A stretch of DNA of 64,000 nucleotides, taken from Capsicum annuum (Eukaryota > Streptophyta > Magnoliopsida > Solanales > Solanaceae). Positions 9,090 to 21,041 of the stretch are shown here, one piece after another (the first letter of the stretch is position 1; every line of letters begins with the position of its first letter). Under the pieces are notes generated by a model, which ran no database searches, was not told the DNA's origin, and saw only the letters and a list, made by a program, of their open reading frames with translations. Both the position numbers and the translations under genes were made by a program. The stretch is from contig NC_061118.1 of assembly GCF_002878395.1 (NCBI RefSeq), positions 125,572,829-125,636,828 on the forward strand, read 5' to 3'.

Positions 9090-10377
9090 CTTATCTATAA
9101 GTATCTGAATAATCCTTTGTCTGATAACACTAGATCTTCAATAGATATGTCCACCATGTTTGCTCTAGTTGAGTTGTTGGACTGGTTGATCATCTGTAAA
9201 ATTTGGTCATACTAATCTTTGGTAAACACATAAGGTCCCCGTTGAATTCCACTGTGCATTATATTCTGATATAGACCAGGCACATTTGCTACAATCTGAT
9301 TATCATTGATTGAGTACATAGATGAAGTTTGTAAACTTGAATCAGTGCCTTGCACTATTTTACTGAACTTTCTCTAGTGTAAGAAGATGTAACATAGAAA
9401 CCATCAAGTTGGACACTATAGCATTCTGGAGTTTCCCCCTGGACTATCCTTTCTTTTCTTGAAACTTGGAGGATATCCCACTAGCTTATAACAATATTCC
9501 CTGAGATGACCTTCATCTTGCAGTAATCACACTGAACATAATAGTTTTTCTAGAATTTCTGATACACCTGGGTACCAATTTTAGAGTAGAAGGCAGTAAG
9601 ATCATAACTGGTAGATGGTGTTGCCCCAAGAAGATCAGTAAAGGAAAAAATCACAAATGTTTGCCCTTTATTATTCACAATCATAGCATAGGCTTGATTC
9701 ACAGTAGGTAGGTAGTGGATTAATGAGTAATATCTAACTTCTAGCTTGTAAGTAAGAATCATTCAGTCCCATTAAAAACTAATAAAATTTTTGTCTTTGC
9801 AAGTAGGCAAAAAAATCTCTTGATCTTTCATAATCACAGCCAGGAGAGGGCATTAGGGATTCAAATTCATTCCAAAGATTCTTCAACTTAGTAAAATAGA
9901 CATACATAAAGTAAGTACCCTGACTAAGTGTAGTAATTTCCTGATAAAGATTAAAAGTTCTTGAGCTATTAATCTTGTCAAATCACTTATTTAACTCTTC
10001 CCAAACAACCTAAGCACTAGAAGCATAAACAACCCCACTAAGCAGATTACCTGAGACAGTGATCATTAACCAAGAAAGAACCACAGCATTAACCCTCTCC
10101 CATTGTAGCAAAGTTTTTCTCTGAAACTTTTTTTATTTAGTGTTCAATTAATAAACCCAAGCTTGCTTCTTCCTAACAATGCAATACGCATTAATCTACT
10201 TCAGAGAGAATAGTTCTCTGTAACAAATAACTGAACAGAAGCAAAAGAAGTACCACTTACATTAGTTGGATTCAAGAAGAAAGGATGGTTTTGATCAATT
10301 GTAAAAGCTAAATTCCTTTCTTGAGATCCTGAGCCATTTCTAGTATTGTCGGAACTTAAATGATTGTTAGTCGCCAT
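9090..10377 (-). pseudogene. copia-1 gag
   Basis: The ATG at 10377 opens MATNNHLSSD, followed by HPFFLNPTN and VTENYSL, the usual copia gag opening. Past 10201 the reading shifts, with the gag core (INPLPTVNQAYAM-like, about 9700) and a CCHC zinc knuckle, CDYCKMKGHLREYC, at about 9532-9490. Gag forms the virus-like particle that packages element RNA. Several frameshifts and stops make it non-functional. It joins RNase H sequence directly at about 9060-9090, so protease, integrase and most RT were deleted. Confidence 0.8.
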
Positions 10378-10540
10378 TAAACTTTGGACAGTATCTTCAA
10401 GAATACAAATTTTGTAACATTTAGTGGAATTATAATTTTCATATTGCAAAAATTTAACAAGATTTTATAATTGAAAAAATAGAGAAACAGAGTTAATATG
10501 CAAAATCAAAGAAGAAGAAGCTTTGATTCAAAGCTCTATA

Positions 10541-10552
10541 GCTCTGATACCA
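10541..10552 (-). other. copia-1 primer binding site (initiator tRNA-Met)
   Basis: Minus-strand TGGTATCAGAGC is an exact 12-base match to the usual plant retroelement primer site. In the original element it lay about 17 bases after the 5' LTR; two transposons now separate them by 6.6 kb. Confidence 0.9.
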
Positions 10553-10562
10553 TGAACTAAAT

Positions 10563-12384
10563 GAGTCCGGAGCCTAAAGGGCAAATTTTTTAATTCAAAA
10601 TTTCAAAGGGGCATATTAAAAAAAATACCAAAATAGATAAGGTAAACACAGGTGTTTATCTTGTTCATCTAAAGTTCACATTGTTAGTCACATGATAAAG
10701 TGCAAGGTAAACCGTGATTTTAACATAGAAGAAAATGAAGTCACTCACCTTACCTTATCTATTGATGGAAGATTGACTTAAAAAGTGCAAGGTAAAACCG
10801 TGATTTTACCTTACAAGGTAAATAGAGTCACTTACCTTATTCTTTGACTAAAAAAATGGGGAGTAAATTCTCATAGAGAAGGAGTGTCTACAAGATGGGA
10901 ATTACTGCTGACAAGGGAGGGAATAAATTTCCTTTTGTTGGCTGATTGTAAGTCAACTATGGACTCTCGCCTTGTAAGATAAGATCACATGTTCACCTTG
11001 AAAGGTAGGATCTCATGTTTATCTTGTAGTAGCTTCAAAATTTACGGTCTTATATAAAGAGTGTGAGAGTAGGTTTCTTTCATTTAGATCAATTAAAAAA
11101 AAATTGTCAAAGTTCATAACTCAAAATATTTGTTAAACCTTATTAATCTCTTACCGCACTTCTAAACATGTCTTTTCTCTCTTTAATGTGCCTCTCCAAA
11201 TAGCCTTAGACCGAGGCTTACTTTGAGTGGCATATATGTCATAGTGTGATGGTCCTGGATGGACAAATTATTGATATTTCATATCTATACAGAAAGAAAA
11301 TAAAAATTAATTTTGATATGTTTTTCATGAACATTTATGTCAAGTAATAATTTGATGAATTGACCAATTTACACATGCATGCAACTAAAGAGAGTTCAGA
11401 GCCTAAAGGGCAAGTTGTTTACACATGCATGACCAAATTTAACATCTTTGTTGTGCAAACAATAATTTAAAAAAAATAAATAGACAATAATGACTTAACG
11501 TAGGTTTAGGCTTAACAAGTTGGTATGACAACAACAACGTTTAGCAAATTAGTAAGCTAAAAAGATGATTAATAATATTAATACTACATACTTATTTGTT
11601 AGGTATTGAAATAATTATATAAAAAGGTGATTAAAATATACCTTAAAGTGCAAGATTTTTTTATGAAATCACTTAAACAAGAACAAGAACAAACACCCAA
11701 GTAATGTGAATGAAGAGAGTGAAACAAAAAAATAAACAAATAATGTGAATAAGAAATGAATGAAATGAGTGGTTTATAAAAGAAAATTAATAAGATAAGG
11801 GACAAATTTTACCTTGTAAAGTAAAATAGTCTCCCTACCTTGCACTACAATTGAAATAAGTTCTTCACTAAATACTCCCTCCGTCCATAAATGCTTGTTC
11901 ACTTTTGACTTGACATATGCCTTAAAAACAATAAATAGATTAGTGATTTTACTATATCACCCTTTGAATATAATATTTTTATTGCTTTGAAAAATGCAAT
12001 GAATGATGTATTATATTTAATACCAAAGGTAAAATAGATAAAAATGAATATGTTATCTGTTGATTTCTTAAATTCGATAAGTATTGTTGGATATCCAAAA
12101 TAAAAAAGTGAATAAATAAAGATAAATAGAGAGAGTACATCGGTGTCATTAAATTTCCAACCCCCATCAATTTTTTCAGTCAAAGGATAAGGTAAGTGGC
12201 ACTATTTACCTTGTAAGGTAAAATCACAATTTTACCTTGCACTTTACTATGTAACTAAACGGCGTTAACTTTTAATGGACAGTGTAAACACATGTGTTTA
12301 CCTTTTTCGTTTTGATATTTTTTCATTTTAATATGCCCCTTTGGAATTTCAAATGAAAAAACTTGCCATTTAAGCTTCATACTC
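10563..12384. mobile_element. non-autonomous MULE, 9-base TSD GAACTAAAT
   Basis: The ends are inverted repeats: GAGTCCGGAGCCTAAAGGGC on the left and, read inward from the right, GAGTATGAAGCTTAAATGGC. Similarity continues for about 180 bases, including an AGGTAAACACA block. A perfect 9-base duplication, GAACTAAAT, flanks it (10554-10562 and 12385-12393), the hallmark of Mutator-like elements. No transposase is encoded. It sits between the copia-1 primer site and its 5' LTR. Confidence 0.85.
11875..12135. mobile_element. Stowaway-like MITE inside the MULE
   Basis: It begins CTCCCTCCGTCC, the Stowaway (Tc1/mariner) terminus, ends in the related GAGAGAG, and is flanked by TA on both sides (11873-11874, 12136-12137). 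The inner terminal repeat is only partly conserved. Non-coding. Confidence 0.6.
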
Positions 12385-12396
12385 GAACTAAATCAC

Positions 12397-14983
12397 TAGG
12401 AGTGGCAAACGGGCAGATTGCAGTCTACCCATATAAATATGGGTAAATATGAATTAGTTAAAAATGATTCCAACCCGCATTTTCACTTAGACTTTCCATG
12501 ATAAATGAAAATGCAATGTCATTGCAATGATGCTGAACTGTGAATCTATATTCAAGACAACCATTAATAGATGTAGACTAAAAGACAAGCATTAACATTA
12601 ATAGCAGGAAACAACAAGTATTAGCTTGTTGCATCTGAAGGCAATCTTAAGTTTAAAAGTGAATGAAATATCAAAATATGAATAGTATCACATTGTAAAC
12701 TAAAAGATGTAGACTGTCTTCAATTACATTCCAGGGAAAGAAAAAAGCACAAAACTACTTTGTTCAATTCTACAAACTCAAAGAATCTACATCTCAATCA
12801 CTTAAAACTCTGAAACCATGACTAAGCTTTTCCAAGAACCAACAATATCTAGTATCTGCAGTGTAACTTTACTAACAATCTAACTTGTATCATCAAGAAT
12901 CACCAAATTATTATCAAAATAAATTACTTAACATTCAGACTCACACAGAAATAAATAAAGAAGATACATATAGTGAATGATAAAAACGAGAGATATCATT
13001 TTGTAGAAACTACGAGAAATTAGAAGGATACTCTAAGACTATTATGTGTCTTCTTGGGGATGTTTCGGTACCTAAAATTTTAATTTACGAAAGAGCATTT
13101 CAAATATTTAATTTCCTATGACACTCCTATCCAATAATGTTATTCAGTGGCGTAGACTTTAGTAAGACTTTCAAAATCTTTCATCCTAACACTAAAAATT
13201 CATGACAAAAGCAAAGCCAACATCAAGCTCAAGAGATTCCACATGCTAAATACATGACAGAAGCAATGAGTTGTTTATAGACAATATGGCATCATAAGTT
13301 GATATCCATCAAAAGAGAAAACTATCATAAAAACACAAGAAATTATCAAATCTCTACATCAAAAGGCCAGACCTTCAACAAATAAAACTTGCATCCAAAG
13401 AACATTATCACATATCAACACACAATGTATTTCTAGCTTTATAGACATGCTTATCAAGCACAACAACAACATACCCAATGGAATCCCTCGAGAGGATAGT
13501 GTGTACTCAGATCCTTAATCTTACCTTCAGAGGTTGACATGCTTATCAGACACACAAAAGGATTATCAATCTGTTTACTAACTAAACAAAATATAGTATA
13601 TAGTTACCAAAATAAAATCAAGAAGAGTTGTGCATCATGGGTTTACTGAACCTTAAAACAGTAGAGCACAGAAGAATGCATAACTTGAACCTACATACTA
13701 CTACCAGAGTTTGATTATGGTAGGAAAACTTATTAATTTTCATTATTTGATAGTATTAGACAAGGGGCAATACTAAAATGAACTTAAAGTTTAATCACAC
13801 TTTTCCTTAAACTGCAATAAGGATGGTATTTGAATCTTTGGTCTCATTCTCTGCTAACCTACCTGAGTTTAGAAGTTTCAATCTTGAATATACAAAAAAT
13901 ACTAAATTTACAAATCTTTTAACTGCATATCAGCTTCAGAAGACATTGATATCAACAAATAGAAGTTCAGTTTAGGGGAATTTTAGAGATTTATAAACAC
14001 TAGGCAGTATATGAATGTAATATTACTTATCCAATAAATTGAATGGTCCATATCTTTGTTGATACATCCAAACGAAAAATGTACCTTCTTCGGTTGCTAA
14101 AGTATTTAATAATGAGAAAATAACCATTTATGAAACCGTTTGCAATCTAAGCATAAGCTGAGCACTTCAAGCCAACACTAAAACTAAAATGAAACTCTCA
14201 CAGGTAACACAGACCAACAATCTTTACGATAGAAGCGAGATGATCACTATGCCACCTACATTACCCTGTCACATCTTCATGATAAACCACACATATAGAT
14301 AGAACAACAATCTTAAGAAAAAGTTATTTTCTATGGTTACGACTCACCTACTTGTTGCTTATTGTACTTTAAAGCTCAGTATTTTACATGTCCTTTTTCG
14401 ATTACAGATAGTTTAACAAAAAAGTGAATGCTACAAAAAAGAGTTCTACTTTTGGGGAATCAAAACAGTGAGTATGTATCTAGTAGAAGTTACCATAATA
14501 GTAGAATCACTAGAATAAAAATTAAATTTTACCTATTAATGTGAGTCAAGTCTAGAAAGATATGGTTGGAGGTCTACCATAATTCCATCCTCATCGTTGT
14601 CTGATCTATCATAGTCTGAGACTAAGATATTAAAATATAAAAGTCTATTATAACATAACAAAATAAAAACACAATATGCAAATGATGACTTACCATCTTG
14701 TCCGCAAAGCCAATCTCTAGCATATAATTTTGCTTCTGCATTTGTAGGTAAAACTAAACTTTAAATTTTTCAATAACGTGACCTTTAATCCTAAAGTAGA
14801 CCCTGAGGCTATAATCGTAATAGGTATGCTCATTACATCTCATTCCATCAATGAGAGCTCGGGATGCGTTGCACTATTTTCTTTCGAATATGCAAGTACA
14901 TCCAAATTCGGATTTGCTTTACAGTCAAGCTTGGGCTCCTCTAAGTACAAATCTAATTGTGTTTTCTTTTTATCAAACTCTGA
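12397..14983. other. non-coding 3' portion of the hAT element
   Basis: Apart from the SINE fragment at 13457-13535 I see no coding capacity here. Open runs at 14778-15036 on the + strand are antisense to the transposase. Confidence 0.6.
13457..13535 (-). mobile_element. TS-type SINE fragment with 13-base TSD
   Basis: The segment reads (CAA)n then CATACCCAATGGAATCCC, the 3' end of the Solanaceae TS SINE in antisense. It is flanked by a perfect direct repeat, GACATGCTTATCA (13444-13456 and 13536-13548), as left by LINE-driven retroposition. It is 5' truncated and lacks the tRNA-derived promoter. Confidence 0.8.
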
Positions 14984-16500
14984 CTAATTCTCCAACAAGT
15001 CGAACTCCTCAAGGACATCCCCAATTTCATTGCTAGTTGTGTGCTCCATTGACAAAAAAATAGAGATTGAAGGTATCAAGTATTCTTTGAACAACAATTC
15101 TAAATGATCTAAAACTTTTTCATCCTTGACATCAGCGGTCACAGGATCTATTTTGGAGAAGCAAAATTTAACAAACTTTATTTTGTATCGGGGGTTGAGG
15201 ACAATGGCAATTGATAAGATCATACTGTAGGACCTCCAATATATTTTAAACTTCCTTAGCAATAATGTAGTTATCTCATTCATAATTGAGTCACTATCAT
15301 ATTTTGCTTTCTTTAACAACATTGGAAATTTCCACACATTTGGTAAATATAAATTTGTGGTTGAATATTTGCTAAAATAGTGTAGTAATCTCATAAAATG
15401 GCTTCAAAAATTTAGCAATAACCTCCACCCTTTTTCATTCCTCCTCAGAAAGACTATATTTAAAATCAACATCAAGAAATTTATATTGAACATAAGCTTG
15501 TTGGTACAGGAGAGCACTATCAAGCATCTGTTAAGTAAAATTCCAACGAGTAGTTATACCTTGGCTAAGCTTCTTTGAACACGGCAGCCCACGATTCTTA
15601 ATGCATTCCACAAACTTCAATGTTCTTCCTTCAGAATGTTTAATGTGCTTAACACCTTCTCTTAATTTTTCAATAGCTTTATCTGCTTTCTCCAAAACCG
15701 TCTTTCACTATTAAATTCAAGATATGGTTCCCACAATGAATATGAAAGAACTTTTCATCATAAACTAGTGAATGCATTAAAGATAAATGAATCTTTAAAT
15801 AATTTACCATACCTTTATTGCAACTAGCATTATCCAAAGTAAGAGTAAGAATTTTCTTTTCAATGACCCATCCCTTAATGAACTCGATTAGTAAAGGACC
15901 CAAAATTACTCCAGAATGTAGGGACGGAACATGACAAAAAATTAACACTCATTTTTTAAGATTTCAATTCAAATCAACATAACGAGCGGTTAAACAATTA
16001 TAGCCATTTGATGCCACAGAAGTCCACATGTCTGAAGTCGGACAAACTCTACTAGGAATTATTACAAGCTCACACTTTAGAAGTTTTTTTTCTATCATAT
16101 AATTTTAAAATATCAACCTTTGTTGTATTTCTCAAAATGATTTTAAAAGTTGTATTTAAGTATAAATGAATCTTTCTGTTTTCTTGATGTTCAACAAAGC
16201 TAAAAGGATAATTATGCTTTAGAATAGCAACTGGCACCTTCTTGTGATAAACTACTGGATCAATAAACGCACAAACCTGATCTTATCTATTATCCAAGTG
16301 CTTAGCCATATGACATTTCATATTTGTAGTGCCAGAATCTGCTACAAATATTTTCTTACAAACTTGATATTATGCTTTTAACCTTTCATTATTCTCTAAC
16401 ACGAGTCAATCTCGTAAAAGTATCCCAAACAATTAAAGTGCTTCTTTTAGCTCATTTTCTTAGGATAGATGAACTAACTTCACAAGATTCCTCATTATCC
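14984..16500 (-). pseudogene. hAT transposase, decayed
   Basis: From the N-terminal side, a BED zinc-finger-like block (CKKIF, then H-x4-H as HMAKH) lies at about 16380-16290. The catalytic region shows LTLDNASCNKG (15850s) and the FHIHCGNHILNLIV block (15750s), both diagnostic of hAT. A middle stretch with FLKPFYE lies near 15400, followed by the 136-codon run (15394-14984) with YWRSYSMILSIA and LNPRYK. This enzyme cuts and pastes hAT elements. At least four frame breaks and several stops inactivate it. Confidence 0.8.
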
Positions 16501-17135
16501 TCCATTGAAATCTTTGTTAAAGAAATATAATTTTAAAAAGGGTACAAATTAAGAGTTTCATATGGATATTTTTTGATATCCATCTGCTGCATTTTCTTTT
16601 TTTAATTTTTTCCCTTTAAAATTAGCAATATGAGCAAACTAAAATTAAAAAATAGTAAGAAAAATACAAAATACCTTCAGTTAGATGAATAATTGAAGAA
16701 AGTGTTGAGCTTATAGATTTCCTTCTTACAAAGATTCAATAAATCACACCATGGGCATGGTAGGATAATAGTTTCATTAAAATTGGTTTGAGGGGTAATA
16801 TTTTCAGTTTTAACAAATAAATACCTGATTCTCAATTATGAACAACGTCCAATGACTAGTGAGTGCAGCATATGAGTGACAAATCAAGTATGAGTATGAG
16901 TTATGAGAAATCGAGACTCTATTTGGTCTGAGAATGACCATATATCGGCAACTGGGTCTTTATATGGGTACACATATTTTACCCATTTTATCCATTAATT
17001 TTATGGGCTTTTAAAGAAATCTAAGCTCGTATTTACCCACCTGAAATATGAGTGATTCAACTTATTATATATGGGTTAAATGGACTGATTTTTTAAATAT
17101 GGACAAAAATTGTCAGCCCTATAAATTACCATGGA

Positions 17136-17341
17136 TGTAAGTTAATAGCTGAAAAAATACAGAGGAAGATTAAGAAGGAAGAAGAGAGAAGATTATTAAA
17201 TATCATTGATAATGTACAAGAGATGCGAATATATATAGTGTTGAGACTTAGCCTAACCAACTAACTTATGTGACTTAACGGTTAGTAAGTAACTAATGTA
17301 AGTTGGTTAAATAACTACTTATTAAAATCATTAGCATAACA
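17136..17341 (-). repeat. copia-1 5' LTR
   Basis: It starts TGTTATGCTAATG at 17341, carries CTATATATA (TATA box) near 17240, and ends ACTTACA at 17136, about 206 bases. Its first 75 bases match the truncated 3' LTR at 8432. Confidence 0.75.
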
Positions 17342-17781
17342 ATCTAATTTTGGATTATTTTTTACTCCTAATCACAACTAACTAACCCACTTTTACCTAA
17401 TTCTAGGTCTGAAATTCTAATTCTATAAGTTCTTATAAAATTTAAAGCAAAATTCAATCAACTCAAGCAAGACAGATAAAAAACCAAAGCAATGAACATA
17501 ATGAAGGCCATAAGAAATCATTATCATTATGTTATTAATTCAATAAAATGTTGCAGTTTTTAATCAATACAATCTACTGTAGGAGAGAATCCTACATAAA
17601 AACGTGTTACACATGATAACTTAGAATAAAAAATAATTTTTTCATTCTTAGTATATAGTTGTTAATAAAAACTTATTGAACAATTCTCTGCTCTTTCTTG
17701 ATTGGTTACCTATTTCATGATTTCATCCAATGTCATGCAATCAATGAAAATTAACTTTCAAATAATATATACTAGTAATTA
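17342..17781. other. spacer between copia-1 and element A
   Basis: AT-rich; I see nothing recognisable in it. Confidence 0.6.
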
Positions 17782-17786
17782 TGTTT

Positions 17787-18629
17787 TGTTGGTGTATTTT
17801 AATATTAAAATTAAATTGCATGATAATTGATGAACATAAAGTGAAGAAAGTGGTGTCATTATATTTTGATAATTCTTGTAACTTTAGTTGTCCATTATCT
17901 ACCACATTATTTTATGTCTTTAATCTTACGAATTATCGATGAGAATGTGGGCATAAGTTTCTTGGAACTTAAACATTATTCTTCCTCTTTATGTGTTATA
18001 ACTCATATAACATATAAAATCCCTAAAACATTCATCTTCCTCACTTAATATTCATTACTCCCTCATTTACTAGATGAAAGAATACTACACCTATATAAAT
18101 GGTATTTTCTTCCTTGTTTTATAGAAAACACAAAAGAGATGAGTGGTAGTACATTGTGAGTGACAAGAAAAAAATGATAAGAGTAAATGTAGTAGTGAAA
18201 GAGAGAGTTGAGACAAAGAAAATATTCTAAGTCTTTAACTATATTCATTATACAAAAAAAAAGTAAATATATCAGTGAAAGAAAGAGTTGAAACATAGAA
18301 AATATACTAAGTCTTTACTATATTCACTATAAAAGAGAGTTTTATATGTTGAAAGTAAGGTGTTCTTATGGCAGATCTTTGGACTCTTTAACTAATCCAG
18401 AGTTGCTTGAGTTGTACATCGTCAATGGGTTGTTGTATCCTGGAGGGGACAAGTCAAGAGATATACTGTTGGATCGGTGTAGATTATATCGTAGTGGGCT
18501 TAAATCTCCTTAAAGAGGACGAGATATCCGCGCCTCATCCAAGAAGAAGATTATTTTATTTTCTTCATTTTTGTTCATTTTATTTTCAACTGTAATCATT
18601 TATTGTAATTGCGATATGTTACACCAACA
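17787..18629 (+). repeat. element A 5' LTR
   Basis: It begins TGTTGGTGTATTTTAAT and ends GTTACACCAACA. It is similar throughout to 46857-47703. A CTATATAAAT TATA-like motif lies at about 18092. The ORFs at 18063-18296 and 18407-18595 are LTR sequence and not genes. Confidence 0.9.
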
Positions 18630-18989
18630 ATTTTAAGAAAATTCATGTTTTGTTATAGTTTGAAAAATCGCAGATATCAAGATGAGAGATCTCAACATCT
18701 CAAGGTCACTAGTCTCTTCAAGAGATAAAAAAGAAGATATGACAGGCAAAATATTTTCTACTTTCTTAACTCAACCGATGAAAAGGTAAAAAAAAACTTC
18801 CATCTAATATTTTTAATGAATACAGTGACACTACTTTTCATGAATATAAAGTGATATTCAAAATTTTGAAATAGTGAGGGCCAATGAAATGAGAAAAAAT
18901 CACCATGAAAAATGTGATTTTTGCATTTTTTAGAATGGTTTGAAAAAAAAGTTACAAGTGCATATATTAGTCTTGGAATAAATCACATG

Positions 18990-19860
18990 TTACTATGTGT
19001 ATATTTATTGATGTCTTTGGCTCTAACATGCATGTCATCAAATAAATGATAAATTGAATAGCTAATTTGATATTAAATATTGAGGTGAGATAGATTTTAT
19101 TCTTGGAATGAAAAATACCTAAATCATGCGATGAACTTTTCCTTTACATGTCACATTATGGTAAAAAAAAAATTATGAAAAATATTTTGTTGATTGTTCG
19201 AGCCATGCAACTCCTTTTGATTCAAATATGTGAAAGTGGTGTGACGAATAAAAAAGGAGTGTTTTTGCTAGCCTAATAAAAACATATGAGAGATGTGGCT
19301 AGTTGCACTTGGACTTAAATTGTGTAAAAGTACTTAAGCAGGTTATGCAAGCAAATCGGGTATATTTACTTGAAAAACAAGTTGTGACTTGTTTTATTAA
19401 AATAAATCCTATTGTACTTAAAAGTGTTTTTTATGCAAGAAAAAAACTTGGTGCTATTTGTTGAAATGAAAAAATAAATTATTATTTTCTAACTCTATCG
19501 TGGAGGTTGAACTAACTATTTTAGCTTCAACTAGTGAAAAGTGAACTGATCAATCGCTTTATTTTGAGAAATTAATTTCTCTAATTTTGAGTTATTGTGA
19601 TAGCACCAAAATTTAATGTAGAGTATAAACCATTATTATAATGGTAAATTTATACCATACGAAGAAAATCACAATATTGTGAAATCAGATTGATCAATGG
19701 TATACCAATATTAATTGTGTTATCTTTGTGATAATCTTGCAGATTCATAGACTAAGGCCTTAGGAAGAAAATGATTTGAACCAAATCGAGGGAGATGGAA
19801 TTCAAGCTCAAATTTCTAAGTCACATACAAGAAAACCCAACCTGCGGACTAGAAATTCTA
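18990..19860 (+). pseudogene. element A pol remnant (RT end and RNase H)
   Basis: Pieces of a copia pol are visible: FILG near 19100, CDELFLYMSHYG (a copia RT/connection block) at about 19130, STS/SEA-like RNase H residues near 19520, CDSTK near 19600, and a closing TSRGMGL-like block near 19770. Many stops and shifts. Gag, protease, integrase and most of RT are missing between 18630 and about 19000. Confidence 0.6.
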
Positions 19861-19998
19861 TAACCAGGTTCAATGGAAAGAACGAATCATATAGTTACTT
19901 GATGGGAATGCACTATTATTTTATCTCTTCATATGGTGTGGTGTATTTTGTTCCTGTAATGATTTGTGGAGACTGAGTCTAAGAATTCTTAATAAAAT

Positions 19999-20981
19999 TG
20001 TTAGCCTCCTAAGTCTACATTTCAATAATGACAAACTAACAAGTGTATATTTGCAGGATATTGGAGACTGCTAATATTGGAAGGATAAAGAAAGCCGGCT
20101 CCAGGAATGGAAGGACGTCAATTCACGATCCACAGGATCCAAGTAAATCAATTACAAGCTCCAGTAATGGAATAACATTAATTTGTGATCTACGCATCCA
20201 AGAAAATCAATCACAATGAGAACAAATGGAAGAAGAATCTCAGCCCCAAAAGTCATAGAAAATTAGATCAATCACGATCAAGTAAAAGAAGAAAAAGGTT
20301 ACAAACATATTTGGAATGGCATCAATCTCTACAAGACTAAAAGAAACAATAGATCACGGACATATCTAAATGGACATGAGTAAAAGCCATATATGGACAT
20401 AGCTGATATGGACAAATCATACAACTACATTCCTCAATCAAGGAATCAATTCAAATCCTTGATTGATAAGAAATCTCTTGGGTTTCCTTATAAAGAGTAG
20501 CAGCCAAACGCTATAAAAGAGGAAGATTAAATAAGGACACAAAATGCGTAACTTCAAGAAGAAAAACTAAAAGTGTCTCAATTTTAGTGTCATAAGGCTT
20601 TGTAATCTTTATCTTACAATTGTTATACAAAGAATAGGATCGAGTCCACTTTGTGATATAAATTGAAGTTGTGTCACAAGATCTGAAGAGCAAAATAAGT
20701 CTTCAGAACTTGTTTCTTATCATTGTACTCGAAGCCAGTATTAAAAGATCTAAGGAAACATTGAAACCCAAGGGTACTGAAAGTAGGCACCACATTGGTG
20801 TTCTGAACTAGGATAAACTCTCGTGTTCTTTACTTTTGAATTTAGTTATCTATTTACGTGTTTATTTTAAATCTAATCTATTTTGTGAAGCATACTAAAC
20901 TAGAGGCAAGTCGACTGTGAGAAGTGAGTAGTTAACTCACAAAAAATTTCAATTCGCCCCCCCCCTCCCCCTTGAATTTCA
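19999..20981 (+). repeat. element C 5' LTR
   Basis: It begins TGTTAGCCTCCTAAGTC and ends TTGAATTTCA just before the primer site. It is similar throughout to 45492-46473, including the GGATCCAAGTAAATCAAT and GAATAGGATCGAGTCC blocks. Confidence 0.9.
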
Positions 20982-20983
20982 AT

Positions 20984-20995
20984 TGGTATCAAACC
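20984..20995 (+). other. element C primer binding site, decayed
   Basis: TGGTATCAAACC follows the LTR by two bases; compared with TGGTATCAGAGC it has two changes. Confidence 0.75.
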
Positions 20996-21041
20996 AGGTC
21001 TCACCAATAGCATTGCTTAACTGCAAGTGAGTAAAGATCAA

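Larger units (their letters stand above)
12397..17121 (-). mobile_element. hAT transposon, 8-base TSD (TAAATCAC/TAAATTAC)
   Basis: The ends are TAGGAGTGGCAAACGGGC on the left and, read inward from the right, TAGGGCTGACAATTTTTG; both have subterminal TGGGTAA-type motifs. The flanking octamers at 12389-12396 and 17122-17129 match at 7 of 8 positions. It encodes a decayed hAT transposase on the minus strand. It is inserted next to the MULE, and the two target duplications overlap by five bases on the left. Confidence 0.85.
8355..17341 (-). mobile_element. Ty1-copia element 1, deleted and interrupted
   Basis: On the minus strand: 5' LTR (17341-17136), short leader split by two DNA transposons, primer site (10552-10541), gag (10377 to about 9090), a deletion of most of pol, RNase H end (about 9060-8460), polypurine tract, and a 3' LTR cut short at about 8355 by EPRV-2. 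Both LTRs start TGTTATG and match over about 75 bases. The 3' truncation removes any chance of seeing its target duplication. Confidence 0.85.

Noticed and set aside
10541..10552. tRNA-Met-like sequence
   Set aside because: Only the 12-base primer site is present, with no cloverleaf; no tRNA gene was found in the window.
14778..15036. Two + strand ORFs of 61-69 codons
   Set aside because: Antisense to the hAT transposase pseudogene.
18407..18595. 62-codon ORF with its near-copy at 47422-47682
   Set aside because: Present twice only because both lie in the LTRs of element A; no protein features.
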